From Turnera subulata (Eukaryota > Streptophyta > Magnoliopsida > Malpighiales > Passifloraceae), in the NCBI GenBank assembly GCA_028386065.3, contig JAKUCV010006825.1, positions 65,873 to 129,872 on the forward strand: a stretch of DNA of 64,000 nt. Direction: 5' to 3'. Both the position numbers and the translations under genes were made by a program. This document shows positions 48,399 through 60,948 of this stretch, piece by piece; within the stretch, counting starts at the first letter, position 1, and each line of letters starts with the position of its first letter. The notes beneath the pieces are model-generated. The model did not search any database, was not told the DNA's origin, and was given only the letters and a program-made list of their open reading frames with translations.

Positions 48399-48441
48399 AA
48401 TGATTGAATCCTCTTTCGGTAAAAATAATTCAACTCTATAA

Positions 48442-48821
48442 ACTTTCTCCCCATATATTTTCAATCCTCCTACAAAACCACTTTGGACTTTTGTGACCTG
48501 GATTTTAAGAATTGACCAATTAGACGATCTCTTCCCACCCCTAGTCATCCTTGGAAGTAATAATAGGGGATAAAATTAAGAGCATTGATTTGTAATTGAG
48601 CTGCTAGAGATAGATATAGTATTATTTAATAGAATTCTGTTTTAAATTCCGAGTTCCAAGTAAATCTGAAAAAGGAGGAAATTGGCACCTTAAAATATTC
48701 ACCAAAACCATTGATCTGATTCGTTTCTGTCAAGCCAAATACTACTACCATCTCCTTATTTTTTGTGTATTTTTTTTGCACTAATATCCTTTTGGCCAAG
48801 CAAACACCATAGTTTTAGCTG
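48442..48821. other. Intergenic spacer
   Basis: No gene or bounded repeat seen. Confidence 0.5.
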
Positions 48822-48837
48822 AAAAAAAGACACAAAA

Positions 48838-49042
48838 CCAATTGAGGTTGGTTCAAGTGATAAGTGACTTGTTCCGCTTAAGCGAGGTCTCGGTTTCGAG
48901 TCCTCTTGTACGCAGAAAATCTCATTTGGGAGATTCACCCACCATTATCTAGGTGCACCACCCGAGTCGCGTTAGATTTAGTCTGATACCTTTGATGTCT
49001 TTAAAGGTGGACTGACACAGAATATATTGGAAAAACAAAAAA
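48838..49042 (+). mobile_element. SINE, tRNA-derived type
   Basis: About 205 bp. An A-box-like GGTTGGTTCAAGTGATAAG is followed by a B-box-like GGTCTCGGTTTCGAGTCC, a tRNA-unrelated body and an A-tail. Flanks AAAAAAAGACACAAAA (48822-48837) and AAAAAAAGATACAAAA (49043-49058) form a likely target duplication with one mismatch, but both are A-rich, so the limits are less certain than for the SINE at 43.5 kb. Confidence 0.7.
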
Positions 49043-49058
49043 AAAAAAAGATACAAAA

Positions 49059-49440
49059 GAAAAACCAAGTCACTCCCTTGATGTAACCGATACATATAAT
49101 TCGTATAATTTTTTTTAAAAAAATTGTATACAATAAATTAAAGACCTTGTGGTCCAACACATTATCCTGTCTTTCCACATCTCATTTATCTTATTCTTAT
49201 CTGCTCTATTATTCTGTCCTTCCAAGTTCCAAACTTAACCAAGAAATCTCTCCTTTGGCGCCCAAAATACAACAAATATTCAATTTCTCTCTAATCTTAA
49301 GACCCTTTCTTAATTCGTTTATAGCTGGTTCATACACCAGTAACACACTAGCAGTAGTGTTTCATTAATTTTAGCTTTCCCCTTTTGGCAAGTAAATTCA
49401 GTTGCTTTGCTTCTTCTCCCATTTCAAATTCCGCGCCAAC
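49059..49440. promoter_or_regulatory. Probable EAF6 promoter and 5' UTR
   Basis: The leader is C/T-rich before the ATG. No specific element is claimed. Confidence 0.4.
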
Positions 49441-52400
49441 ATGGAATCCAGAGGTAAGTAACCGTTCTAGTTAAAACAGTGAGAAAACCCTAATCCCCAA
49501 ATCTTCTCACCTCATTCTGCAACCAGAAAAAGTCTCAATTGGTTAGTCTATCCTCTAATTCTCCTGCTTGGTGTCCCCAAAATCGCGTCTTTAGGCCAAA
49601 AGGGTGGTTCAAATCCGTCGGCCATGCTTGCTACTCTGTTGGGCAAGAGGGAAAAGCTCCAGAACGAGCTCCGTGGCATTGAAAAACAGGTAATTTCTCT
49701 TTCTATTGCTCATAATTTCTTAATTTTGTAACCTTTCTAGTAAAAGTATTGGTCTTTCTTGAATTTTGGTGATTCTGTTCCTTTTTTTGTTTTTTTTCTG
49801 AATGTAGGTTTATGAGTTAGAGACGAGCTATTTGCAAGATGTGGGTCATTTTGGGAATGTGCTCAAAGGGTTTGAAGGGTTTCTGTCATCTTCAAAGGCC
49901 ACAACAAAGTAATGATCTATTTTGCGAAATTTATATGTTTGGTGTGCTATCTTTTTATGGCGGTTTTGAGGATGTAATCTCGTTTGATTATGTGCCACTC
50001 TTAGCTTGAAATGCTTTACAGGCTAGTGAAAGCGTGTAGTGGAATGTTTTAGAAATTTTTGATTTTGATTTCCTCTTTGTTCATTTGGTGAAAATATATT
50101 GTCATTATGGTTTCTTGGTGAAAAGAAAAAGAAAAAGAAAAAGAAAAAGAAAGGATTGCCAAATGACTTGTTACTAGTACAACTTATCCACAAAAGTAGT
50201 AAAGAATTTGAGTGTTGAAATCACGTGTGAGATTAAGCGGAGTTAGAGACCAGCCGAGAATCATGAGTTTTCTTAAAATTTTTAAAATGTTTATTTTTGT
50301 TATTGAAACATCCTTGTTGAATGCAAAGCATGGTGTTTTGAGCCAGGTTATTGGGAGATTTCATGAATCGTGAAGTTATAATTCCCTAAAACTAAGTTCT
50401 TTCCGGAAAGCATCATGCAAAAGAGTTTCTTGTCTTCTTTTAGTAGATAGAGAAAGTTTACATGGAGCATTAAAATGGATATTAGTGAATGTAGATCAAC
50501 ACTCTGGCATTTTACAGGTCCCTACATAGTGATATACAAATTTCTGGGTCACTTTGGCTGGATTTTTGTGACGTAAAATTTCCCTAAATTTGACGTGCAG
50601 CTTAAAGAGGTCCAGAAAATTCCAGCAGGAAGATAGACTCTTCTCATTGTCTTCAGTCACATCACCGGCGGTATGTTTTATATTTCTAAATATTCAATGC
50701 CTTCTTTCATGTTTTCTGGACATACGTGTTCCACCTTTTGAACCTATAGAGGCATCGGTTTCAGATAGCATAGAAAAGTCCTTGATGCATACTGAACTCA
50801 GATCCTTTATTTTGCCTTGAAGAAAGTAAGTTCAATATTTCTTTTCACCTAATTCTTAGAAAAATAGTTGTTGGTATTGGAAACCCTTGATTAGAGTACT
50901 CTTTGATGAATACTGACTTGGATATTTTCATGCCAAGAAGAAAGAAAATTTGGTTGTCCCTTTTCAGCTAACACTTAGTTTTCCACTGTTTTCATTCTGC
51001 CAAGTTATGGAATATAAACATTACTACTCCCTGTTCATTCCCTGGGTAATTTCCACCTGGGCTAAAGATTTCTTTTCTACCAGGATTTGCCTATGATATT
51101 TCTTCATTTAAAATGCTATACAAGAAAATGATTGAGGTGCCTTTTCCTCGAGTATATATTTTAGCTTTCCTAAAACAAAGGCAAAGGGATGGAAAATGTG
51201 CTGTTACTTGTTCGGTTCATTCTCTTTTTCCTTTTTGATAGAACAGTAAGTTCTATAAGTAAATTAGAACAATAAGTTTTTTCTTTGAGTAAACCACCAA
51301 AAGTGGTGATAAATTCAACTGCAGTTTGTGGTTAGTGGAGGAGATTGGGTGGGATTCTCGAGGAGACCTTTTTTATTCTCATAATTTTCCTGATTTGGAA
51401 CTTTGAAGTTGGCTTTGAGTGTTTGGGATCTTTGGTCAGCTTGACTGTTATCTGACGAGTGCTCAATGGAGTTTACTGGATCAGAGGAAACGAGGTAGTA
51501 TGTTGGTTTTCTTCTGTTTGGTTTCTCTTGCACAGTCAATGCTGTCTTGGTGGCAGTGGACTTATCAACTCTAATAAATTTCCAAAGTGGTTTCCAGAAT
51601 TGGCAAAAAAATGCGTAATGGGCTACTATATGTTCTATATCTAAGATATTCTTTTTTTTTTATATATTGGGACACCATCTGTGGGTAGCATGGTTTCAAA
51701 AATGGAAATATTCTTGAAGCTAAGAGATTTTGTCTATGTGAAATAATGCATATTGTCTATGGATGAAAATGATAGTATTCAATGAGTAGCCGTGAAATCC
51801 AGAATTACGTTTTCTTTAAGGAGGAAACAGATTTATGAGATATCTGTGCACAAAGACAGTTGGTCCATTGAGACGCTTTGAAGCCAAGAAGGGTTTTCTT
51901 TCCTTGCTGAGTATGGAATCTAATTGCATGTGTTTGACTGGGGAGGTTGTAAATAGGATAAAGAGGATGCAGAAGGCGGGTCGGGAGCACGTCGGAGGAT
52001 GGACATTGTGACAACGAGTCATCATGATCTGCAACTCCTGAAAATGGTATAAAATCATTGACAACTGTCTGAGAGCATTTTTAAGAAGCTGGCTTTTGTC
52101 AGGCGAATGATGTTGGGGCTTAGAGAGAGTCGGAAATTGGTTTTCCACTTTCCAGGCTTATGTTTTCACTCTCCATTTGCATGGTGGATAAAAATCTGGG
52201 ACTTTGAAGCTTTGGAGAGGAGGAAATCAAATGCTGGTTATATTGCTTGAGTTTTTGTTGTACATAGATATCGTAATGGGCCCATCTGGTTCAAATAGTT
52301 GATCTGGTGGAACCAAATAGGGGGAAAGTTTTTCAATGTAGGAAAAAGTGACATTGAGGTAGAGACTTTCCGTCAGTGTTTTGATGGTGAGTCTGGCAAT

Positions 52401-53861
52401 TTTTGTTGAGGATTTAGATTTGACGGATTTCTGGGTTTTTAATGGAAAATGTTCTAATGAATGTAGGAAGAAAACATAAAAACATATAGTGTTCTTTGGT
52501 ACAGAGGTGAGGGGTGGGCGATTCCTTACTTTGTAGCTGTAGCAGTATAGTATGTTTTTTATATAGCACGTTGATTATGTAAAAGTAGTGCTGAGGCCTG
52601 AGCAGATGACCGTATGCATACAGGTGGTTTGGTTGTATATAGTTTTTGTAATCTTTAACATTCCTTTGTCAGCCTCTCTTGGTGTGACTAGGACAGTACA
52701 GTTGTGGATTTTAGTGTTGTAATAATGTGTTTTTCATAGGGATTTCTGGTAAGATAAGATATCCATGGACTCTGACTGCTGGTCATCTGAAAACAATGAA
52801 TTTTTTCAGAAATATCATCTTTTAACATGATTAAACTCTTTCCTTACACGAGCAATTCACATTAAGCTTGTAAGTGATAAAAACCACTTAAATTAGCAGA
52901 GTCACTCGGGTAGAGACTTGTAAAGGACTGGAGCTCACAAAGAGAATTCATGGTTTATTCATGTCAGCTCTGCAGGCTCAGATGGTTAGCCAAATCGTGG
53001 TAAATGACAAAATTCTTAGAGGTTTACACTTTGCCAAAAATTTTGTTTTTGTGCTTCCACTCTTTTCAGGAATGCATACTTACATATCTACTGCAAGAGA
53101 CTTAACCAGACACACAGTGCTAGTACCTGTAGTTCTTTCTTTTGCCCTATGTATAAATCTTTTCCTAATTGATTTCTTAATGACTTGCTATCTCCTATGA
53201 ATCGTATTTGCTGTTTTGCGAGCAAGGAGAAGAGAAGCTGCTATGGTTATTTTTACTTTGTTATATTTGTATCTCATAATCATTTCAAAATGTGGCCGTT
53301 TCCACTATTGTTTTAGTGTTGTCTTATGTTTATCCCCTGTTGATGTTGCGTTTTGCTTCACAAGATTGTCTGTTAACTTCCTTTTTCCTTGTTTGATTTT
53401 CAGTCAGAAGAATTTGGTGCTGGACGTGATGGTAGTAGCCTTCTCGTTATCTCATCTCTTGTTTAGGAAAATATTATTCACATAGAAGGAAACAGAATGA
53501 TAACAGTTTTCCATTATTGTCTATTGCAGATGGAAGATCTGAATTTGGTGCAGGTCGGTCTCGAGGTGGAGCTGTACCTGCCACCGTGCAGTAAGTATCA
53601 AATTCTCTTGGAAAATTGTTTATTTTATTGATCATAGAAAAGAGGAAAATAAAAATTTCCATTATTTTTCATCATACTTTACATTGATGAAGAACTGGCC
53701 ATGCACTTACAATGAGTTACTGCATTACAAAAACTTGTTACTTTAGGGGGAAGCCGAAGAAGGGTAGAACACCAATAGCCCCACGAGATGTAAAGAGAAT
53801 TAGACCTTCAAGTGAAGCAGAAATTGATGAGGAAGATGATCCTGATATGAGCTTGAGATAA
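49441..53861 (+). CDS. EAF6: NuA4 histone acetyltransferase subunit EAF6-like
   Basis: CDS is join(49441-49453, 49595-49689, 49808-49908, 50601-50670, 53404-53431, 53530-53590, 53747-53861), 160 residues. All seven exons have GT/AG borders and agreeing phases. The conserved core reads NPSAMLATLLGKREKLQNEL, then YELETSYLQD, then GNVLKGFEGFLSS, then LKRSRKFQQEDRLFSLSS, the coiled-coil region of EAF6/MEAF6. Then come a Gly/Arg-rich stretch, a basic segment (KPKKGRTP … RDVKRIR) and an acidic end DEEDDPDMSLR. The protein is a small nuclear subunit of the NuA4/TIP60-type acetylation complex. Exon 1 is only 13 bp. Intron 4 is 2733 bp, far longer than the others, and may contain old insertions. A (GAAAAA)n run lies in intron 3 near 50123-50153. 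Confidence 0.93.
50671..53403 (+). other. Long intron 4 of EAF6
   Basis: 2733 bp, T-rich, with no coding domain recognised. The frame at 52961-53200 is probably chance. Confidence 0.6.
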
Positions 53862-54264
53862 AAGCTTGAAATATATGGCCTCTAGTATCTGTAAATCTTC
53901 AATGTAAAACACAGGCTGCCAGAGCTTAGAGGGAAAATGTAGTTTAATTAGTTTGAGATTGTTCTGATGGTAGACCATAGGTTCCAGATGTTCCTTGATG
54001 ATGGCTGACGTGCACATGGAGCATAATGTATCATTACTTGTGTACTATATTTCTGTAGAATAGTAAGTTGTAAGTTGTAATCTATTCTTGTATTGCTAAG
54101 TTACATTCTAGAGCTTCAAACTTCTGCTTTCACTACCTCCTCCTCCTCCTCCTCTTCCTGTCCTTTTTCTTTTGTTTTCAAAGGCACGTTTTGAAGACCA
54201 AGGAGTATAAGGCACATGTTTTAGACTACTTTATCATTTGCTAACCAATGACGCAGTTGAACCA

Positions 54265-55668
54265 AAGACCGAAGGCTTCATTACGTTTTACCCCCTGAAC
54301 TTTCGTTGAAAAATGGATCACCCCCTGTACTAAAAAAATCGGTATTTAACCCCCTAAACTTTCTATTTCTGCATTTTATCTCATTCTGTTAGGTTAAAGT
54401 GGGTTTCCATTAGGTCCGTCAAGTCCGTGTTTAGTGATTTAACGGATTACATGGATGATTGACACTTGGCATGATCTTAATCGTATAAATTTTATTTTAT
54501 TTTCCATATTAAAAAATTATGGAAAAAACAAAAAAATACAAATTGATAGTGATTATTTTTTTGCAAAAAATAAAATATTTATAAATAGAAACAAAAAATA
54601 AAAGGGAGAAGAAAATGATTTGTGCCAACTGCCAAACCACCACCCCCTACCGCCAACGCCACCACCACCATCACCATAACCACAACCATCCCAACCTCCC
54701 TCCTCCTTTACCTCCTCCTCCCCTGTAACCACCGTAAAATCCAAATCGAAAACCCAAAAACCAAATCCAAAACCCAAAACCAAAATCAAAACCTGAACTA
54801 CCACAACCACCCTAACCTCCCTCATTCTTTTCCTCCTTCCCCACAATTGCAAACCCAAAAACTAAAATCCAGCACCGGCGCGGGGGACGAGCGGCAACAG
54901 CACAGGCGCGACAAGGCGAGGCGAGACGCGGCGGAAAGAGACGCAAGCGACGCAAGAGACGGCGAGGCTGGCGGCTGTCTGCAGGGTGGAGGTGTGGCGG
55001 CGACGAACAGGAGAGGAAGGCGGGCTCGCTTCGTCGGACTGCAAGTCCGTTCACGGTGGCTGCTTGGACGGGACGGCTGGTGCGAGGTGAGCGAGGAGGA
55101 GGCGTGAGCGCAGGCGGCACGGGGAGGAGACGTCGTGGCTGCTGTTGGTTGCAACGATGTGGCCGGCGACGGCGGCGCGGTGTGTCCTGCAGTGACGAGA
55201 AGGAAGGGAGGAAGGAGAAGGATAGGTGGCGGCGGTGTGAGGCTCAGGTGGTGACGGTCTCGTGAGGTGGCGGATCGGGTTGGGGGTGGTGCACGGGGGA
55301 GGAGAAAAAGAAAAAAGGAAAAAGAAAAAAAGAAAAAGAAAGGGAAGAGGGAAGAGGGTAGCGGTAAAAGAAAAAAAGGAAAAAGAAAAAAAAGAAAAAG
55401 AAAGGAAAGAAGTGGAATGGAAGAAGAAAAAATAAAAGAAAGAAAGAAATGTAAACCAACGGTCAGGATTGTTCCGGACTAATACACGTGTCAACCATCC
55501 GGAATCTCCGTCAAGTCTCCTAACGGAGTTGGAATCGGGTCAACCGCAGGGAGTGAACCGCGGAAATAGAAAGTTTAGGGGGTTAAATACCGGTTTTTTT
55601 AGTACAGGGGTTGATCCATTCTTCAACGAAAGTTCGGGGGGTAAAACGTAATGAAACCCAAGACCGAA
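54265..55668. mobile_element. Mutator-like (MULE) non-autonomous element with 9-bp target duplication
   Basis: Perfect 9-bp duplication AAGACCGAA (54265-54273 and 55660-55668). The element 54274-55659 (1386 bp) starts GGCTTCATTACGTTTTACCC and, read inwards from the right, GGGTTTCATTACGTTTTACC. The inverted ends are about 95-100 bp long with few mismatches (…CGGTATTTAACCCCCTAAAC). The interior has no transposase. It runs from a C/A-rich stretch (54650-54850) through GC-rich DNA (54880-55260) to an A/G-rich stretch (55280-55450). The long frames inside on both strands come from this composition. Confidence 0.92.
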
Positions 55669-57997
55669 TGGGTCATATAAAATTTGATTACAGCTTGACT
55701 ACTTTCTTCTTGCTTGAAGAGCTACCGCGACTATAGTGTTAAATTAAGACCTTTCTCGAGCGGCTAAAAATAAACATCTTCAATTTTGTTTTGCAGACGA
55801 GTTAAGAAAGAAGTTTTCCTGAGCAACTGTTATTCCCTCTTTCTTTATAATAGCTTGATAAACTCCAAGAAATAATCAGTTTAATTTCTTGCAAGGACAT
55901 TGACATAATTCATGCAGCCTGGGTTAGATAGCGGGTAATGTCACTTCAAGAACAAAACATTACCCTTCATGGACAAAAGGAAAACCGGTATGTGGTTGGT
56001 TTAAGTGGCTAGACATTTGCTTCCCTTAAACAAGGTCGGGCACTAAATATTCATGAGCACTAAATTCCATAAAAAATGACTAAGTTTTATGAAATTCTTA
56101 GTCCGAACCAGGTTTAAGGTCGGGCCCAGTTTTCGCACCTCTACTTAAATCGGTGATATACAACTATGTAATTAATCATTGCAGCGTTATTAATACATTG
56201 TTGGCAAAAGCTTCCTCCTTATTGTGCTTGTGCAGATTCGTGTGTCTGGAAGTAGCTAGAAAGGCAAAATCTTCGCAAGATTAAGATAAGGCTAGGTAAG
56301 GTAGTAATCCATTTTCAAGTGCTTAAGCAGCCCTTTAAAGTTAAACAAAGCAAACGCAAGGGGGCTGGCTGAAAGTATAAAAGTGCTCCATTTTCTTAAA
56401 TCAGAAAAGAAAAAAGTTATTGCTGCTTTGCTATTGGACGATATCAACAAAGTACAACAATCTTTAGGGCCATGATAAAAGTAACTTGTTACCAGTAACT
56501 TTGATTTGAATTCGTTGATCACAATTTCTTATTGACCACAAGAACTTTGTTTCAAAATCCACATTAATATATCAATCAATAACCACGTGAATATTCATAG
56601 TCATACATATCACTTAAATATCATTCCAGTGCCTTTTTTCATTTGTTTATTATTTCAACTTGTTACTCGGACCATAAATAATTGAGGTTGCATGCACCGA
56701 TGTCGATCACTTAATAATTTTAAAAAGTCCGAGTGCTTCAATATCATGCTGGTAATAATCATAAATGCCACTTTAAATTTAGGGCTGCATACTTTTCCAG
56801 TCAGCCGCCATCAGTTCCTATATCTTCTTTTTGCTTGTATTTAAAGATGACCATAATTAATAGTACTACCAAAGAGGTGATAGAGATCTTCAAGAAAAAT
56901 GTTTTACATAACGCTTTCACACGTGAGGAAGTTAGTCCAACATTGTCTAATTAATTTCAGTTAGCAAAGAGAGTGAGCCACCTATTTTTGCCCTTGAACT
57001 AATTGTCCAAGTTGCTACACTAGAATATAGGAATTATTCTTCTCTACAGTCTAAAAGACTGAACTAATCTCTGTCAAAAAAAAAAAAAAGAAAAAGACTG
57101 AACAAGTAAGATGAAAGACATAAGCTCGATAATTTAGGTTTTGAGAAATAATGGTCATGAGATTTAAGCCAATTTTTCCTTCCTTGATGATGATCGAAAG
57201 AAAATAATGTGTGTAAAAGTTTGAGACGCAACTAGTTGATGAATATGATGGAAATTTTGGGCATGCAATACCGTAAATTAAAAAATTAAAGCATTCCCTA
57301 AATTGTCATGAGAGCCAGTCAACTCTTTGTCGGTGTGAGTCAAATTATTGTCAAAATTTTGAAAGTTGCTATATATGTACTGTTTTGACTATTCATACAA
57401 AAGAAATGTCATGGTTGTTCTATTCAAATTCAACTAAATATAATGATATTTTTTTGAGATCAAATAAATATAATGATGTTTAATTTGCAAGTCAATATCT
57501 GATGCGGTGGGAGACTTTTGGGCATGTATGTATATAATGATGTGTAATTTGCAAGTCAATATCGAAGGTTGGAAATACGCAGTTTATTGTAAAATAAAAA
57601 TACATTAAAAGCATCCCAAACACTTTTTTTTTGGATGCTAAAAATAACCTTAATACCACGAGCTACATACGATTGGTATAGTGTTTATTGAAACATAGTG
57701 TTTCAGTGCTAAAAAATATATACATGCATGTCGTAGTATATAGTATACAGTGCTAAAAATGCATGCATGTTCATAAAAAAGAAATGTAAATGCACGCATG
57801 CAATTAACTGCAGGCAGAAATGTTATCGCTGTAAATGATTTAATGGTAGTTAACGTTCACTTATTACTTTGTTTGAGTTAGTTCACCTAATCATGGGAAG
57901 ACATTATAGGAGGGTGACAACAATATTTGGCATGATTGGGATAACTAGGTGTGCTATTTGGGTCGAAATTAGACGGAGCAAAACTTTAGAAACCTGA
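55669..57997. other. Gene-free interval
   Basis: A SINE-like A-box fragment (GTGGTTGGTTTAAGTGGCTAG, with AAGGTCGGG after it) lies near 55990-56040. A diverged direct repeat (TTAATTTGCAAGTCAATATC and TGTAATTTGCAAGTCAATATC) lies near 57479 and 57545. No gene seen. Confidence 0.5.
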
Positions 57998-60948
57998 TGA
58001 AAAACTAGGGGTGTAAACGAGCCGAGTCGAGCCGAGTAGTGCCTTGCTCGACTCGAGCTCGTTAAGGAATCCCAAGCTCGAGCTCGGCTCGTTAAAGCTC
58101 GTTAAGGCTCGTTAAGTAGTGGTTTGCTTCGGTAGCTAGATCTCGGCTCGTTAGAGCTCGTTAACGCAAGCTCGTTTAAGCTCGATTAATGTTAAAATAG
58201 ACAAATCCAAAATTTTAAACACTCCAACACTTAATGAAAGATGAGCAAAAAATTTCTGCAAAACACTCCATGAATAAACCATGGCAACAAGCTCCAACAC
58301 CATCTATGCTGCCCAAAACCTATAATTTTTTTCCTTAAAACAAAAAAAAAATCACACAAAAACAATAGCACAGGACGATCTCCAAAACGGTTAACTAGCC
58401 ACAAGAGAGTGATGTGTGCATTGTATCTTCATAATCATGCAGCACTTGCTCCCTCCTCCAAAGCATTCGGTCAAAGTGCCATACACCTAGTTTTCACAAG
58501 AACCCATCAGTTTAGAGAATATCAAGATCCAAACCTATAAAAAACTAACAAGGGTAACTTGTAAAGTTCCAAATCTGGAAAAGCAACGAGGGAATTACCA
58601 TTCCCAGATTATCCTTGAATGATTGAAAGAAAATCAAAGGACCCAGTGAAATATTAACAAGGAAAACAAATTGAACAGGCTCATTGTGAAAATAGAGCAA
58701 TACAGGATACAGGTTCATTTCAAATAGTGAAGAAAACGACACTGTTAAAACATACAAAGTTGGGGAGGCCGGACAGTGAACTTTTGCTATCAGTTGACTA
58801 ACTCATAAACTTGCATAATTGCATCCTATAAGAGACAAGCTTCTTAGAAGACTTAAGTCATCTCTATGATTAAACATTATCATGGACACAAAATTGGTTG
58901 CCACCTTGGTGCTACTGCTAAATAATATCATAAGCAATTTCTGTAATATTCAAACTCTCTCAGGCTGCTGAATTTAACTAATTACTAGGTTTGGATTCGT
59001 TTATATGCTAGTAGAAAATATTCCCCTTCCACATCAACTTAGGCAGATCTCATGTGATGTAAGGGGATAGAAACAATAGGAACATGGGAATTTTAAACAA
59101 ATCTGTCAAAGACGTGCGAATCAAATTCAATGACTAAGATGCAAGATCAAGCTTAGTTGCAGAGCCAAAACCAGTAAACAGCTGAAGTGACCTCTTTTAC
59201 TACGATATATAACAACATACAGAATCAAACATTAGATTAGCAAAGGCAAAGGGCAAACATAACAAGGGGTGGGAATACAAGAGCAAAGATGCTTAGAAAA
59301 TTTAGTGGGTAAATACCAAAAAAGGAAAAAAAAAAAACTATTTGCTATTAAGAGTTTGAGGCAATTAGAAAGGCAAAAGGAATTGACCTGCAATCATTGG
59401 CGAAGGTTGCGAACTTGAAGGCACAAAAGCAGAGTAAATAACGTCAATCCAAAATCTAAAACAAGAACTAAGTAGAGTAAACACCATCATGGTTGACAAC
59501 TCTTCATGGGCTTGCCTACATCTCCAACATGGTTGACAACTCTTCATGGGCTTTCATTGAACAGTTCACTAACCAAAGTATGATGAAGTATTCTAGATTG
59601 GCTCTCTCTTGTCATAGATCATCCGTTTTCCTAATGGCAAGAATCGTAAAGAACAATAAGCTTACAAACAAACATAGATAAGATACAGAATAAATCTAAT
59701 GGAAAGGGCCATAGTACTATAAACAGAAAACAATAGCAAGGAGGAGAGCACTTACTCCTTTTGAATCCTTGGAGGAATACCAAGCCCGGTCCTTATATTT
59801 GCACCCACCTCCATTAGGTCCTCTACCTGCAAAAGCTCGTGAATTCAGACAGTGAAGCAGAAACAAACCCCGCAACTCACTTGTACATATGTTATCTGAT
59901 TAATAGTCAACTTTCACTAAAGTAAACATAAAAAGTAAAGAGAGAGTGAGAGAATCAAAGTTTTTTAAAGGACCTTGTGGATGCCGGAGGCTTGAAGTCC
60001 AGCTACGGAGGCCGAGGCGGCGGAATCGACAAAGAGGGATGCGACGGCAAAGGCTTTAAAGGGCATGAGACGAGAGTCTCCGGCTATGTTGCGTGCAAGA
60101 CAAAGTTCAAATCAAACACGAGAAAGGACTCTGAGTCTGACCTCGCAACAGAAAATTTTGTATAACCAACTACAAAAAAATACATATATAATAAAACAAA
60201 AACAGAGAAGCGAACATGAGAAGAGCGAGTACCTGTAGATAATGGGTTTCTAAATGAGCCAAAGCCACGGCCACAGAATTTGCTTCAAGAGGCCACCCAC
60301 GAATCCGAGGAAGTTAGACTGGAGAGAAAGAGAGAGCGATAGATAGAGAGAGGACTTGGCGGGGGAGATTTAGGGAGGAGGGAGAATTGGAGAAAGAGAT
60401 CCGGTGGCGGTGGGCTGTGGCAAGCCACTGTCGAGGTGGTGGCCGGCGGTGTATGGATGTCTGGGTGATTGGGTTTTGTCGTGGAAAGGGAAAAGAATTA
60501 GAGCTTGGAAGTTGGAGGAGATTGGGGCTTTTTTTGTCTAGGTTTTTAGTCGACTTTAGATAATAGATGATTAGTTTAGTTAGGCATCGTGTTTAAGCAT
60601 TACTGTTATATTTTATTTTATTTTTTAATTTTAACTTTCATTAATTTAGTTGGGCATTTATTTTTTTGGGCTTAACAAGGACGCATGGCCCAACTTCTTA
60701 CCCAAACATGACACATGGCCCAACTTCTTACCCAAACATAAGGCCCATATCATTATAATATTATATTATGGAAAAGCTCGATAAGGCTCGCGAGCTTCAC
60801 GAGTCGAGTACTGGTAAGCTCGAACTCGGCTCGATAGCCTTTCAAGCTCGACTCGAGCTCGATAAGCACGAGTCGAGTTCGAGTAGCCGCCGAGTCGATT
60901 CCGAGTAGCTCGCGAGTAGCTTGACTCGCTTACACCCCTATGAAAAAC
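57998..60948. mobile_element. hAT-type non-autonomous element with 8-bp target duplication
   Basis: Perfect 8-bp duplication TGAAAAAC (57998-58005 and 60941-60948). The ends are TAGGGGTGTAAACGAG (from 58006) and, inverted, TAGGGGTGTAAGCGAG (to 60940), the classic plant hAT terminus. Subterminal zones are dense in CTCGAGCTCG/GAGCTCG motifs, as expected for transposase-binding repeats. The 2935-bp interior lacks a transposase but holds a small spliced host-like gene on the minus strand. A 42-bp tandem duplication (CATGGTTGACAACTCTTCAT) lies at about 59487-59550. Confidence 0.93.
59752..60066 (-). CDS. Small captured gene in the hAT element, 55 residues, unknown function
   Basis: Two minus-strand exons, complement(join(59752-59826, 59974-60066)), join in phase with GTCCTT and TTTGCAG borders. 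They give MPFKAFAVASLFVDSAASAS … LQASGIHKVEDLMEVGANIR … IPPRIQKE. The N-terminus is hydrophobic (residues 3-24), like a short membrane anchor or targeting segment. It resembles small plant proteins I have seen without known function, but I cannot name the family. The frame is open from ATG to stop, and a leader exon with a donor-like GTACTC lies near 60230-60330. Being enclosed by hAT ends and the 8-bp duplication, it is probably a transduplicated copy of a gene elsewhere. Whether it is expressed is unknown. Confidence 0.5.

Larger units (their letters stand above)
43830..48426 (+). mobile_element. LINE (L1-type) insertion with 15-bp target duplication
   Basis: A perfect 15-bp duplication AATTCAACTCTATAA flanks it (43815-43829 and 48427-48441). 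The element is 4597 bp and ends CTTTCGGTAAAAAT, a very short A-rich tail. A leader of about 460 bp without coding potential precedes the single long frame. No separate ORF1 (gag-like) was seen, so it is either 5'-truncated or a one-ORF LINE. Confidence 0.92.

Noticed and set aside
54622..55494. Frames of 60-161 codons on both strands inside the MULE
   Set aside because: They are Pro/Thr-, Arg- or Lys/Glu-rich and caused by skewed base composition; no domain seen.
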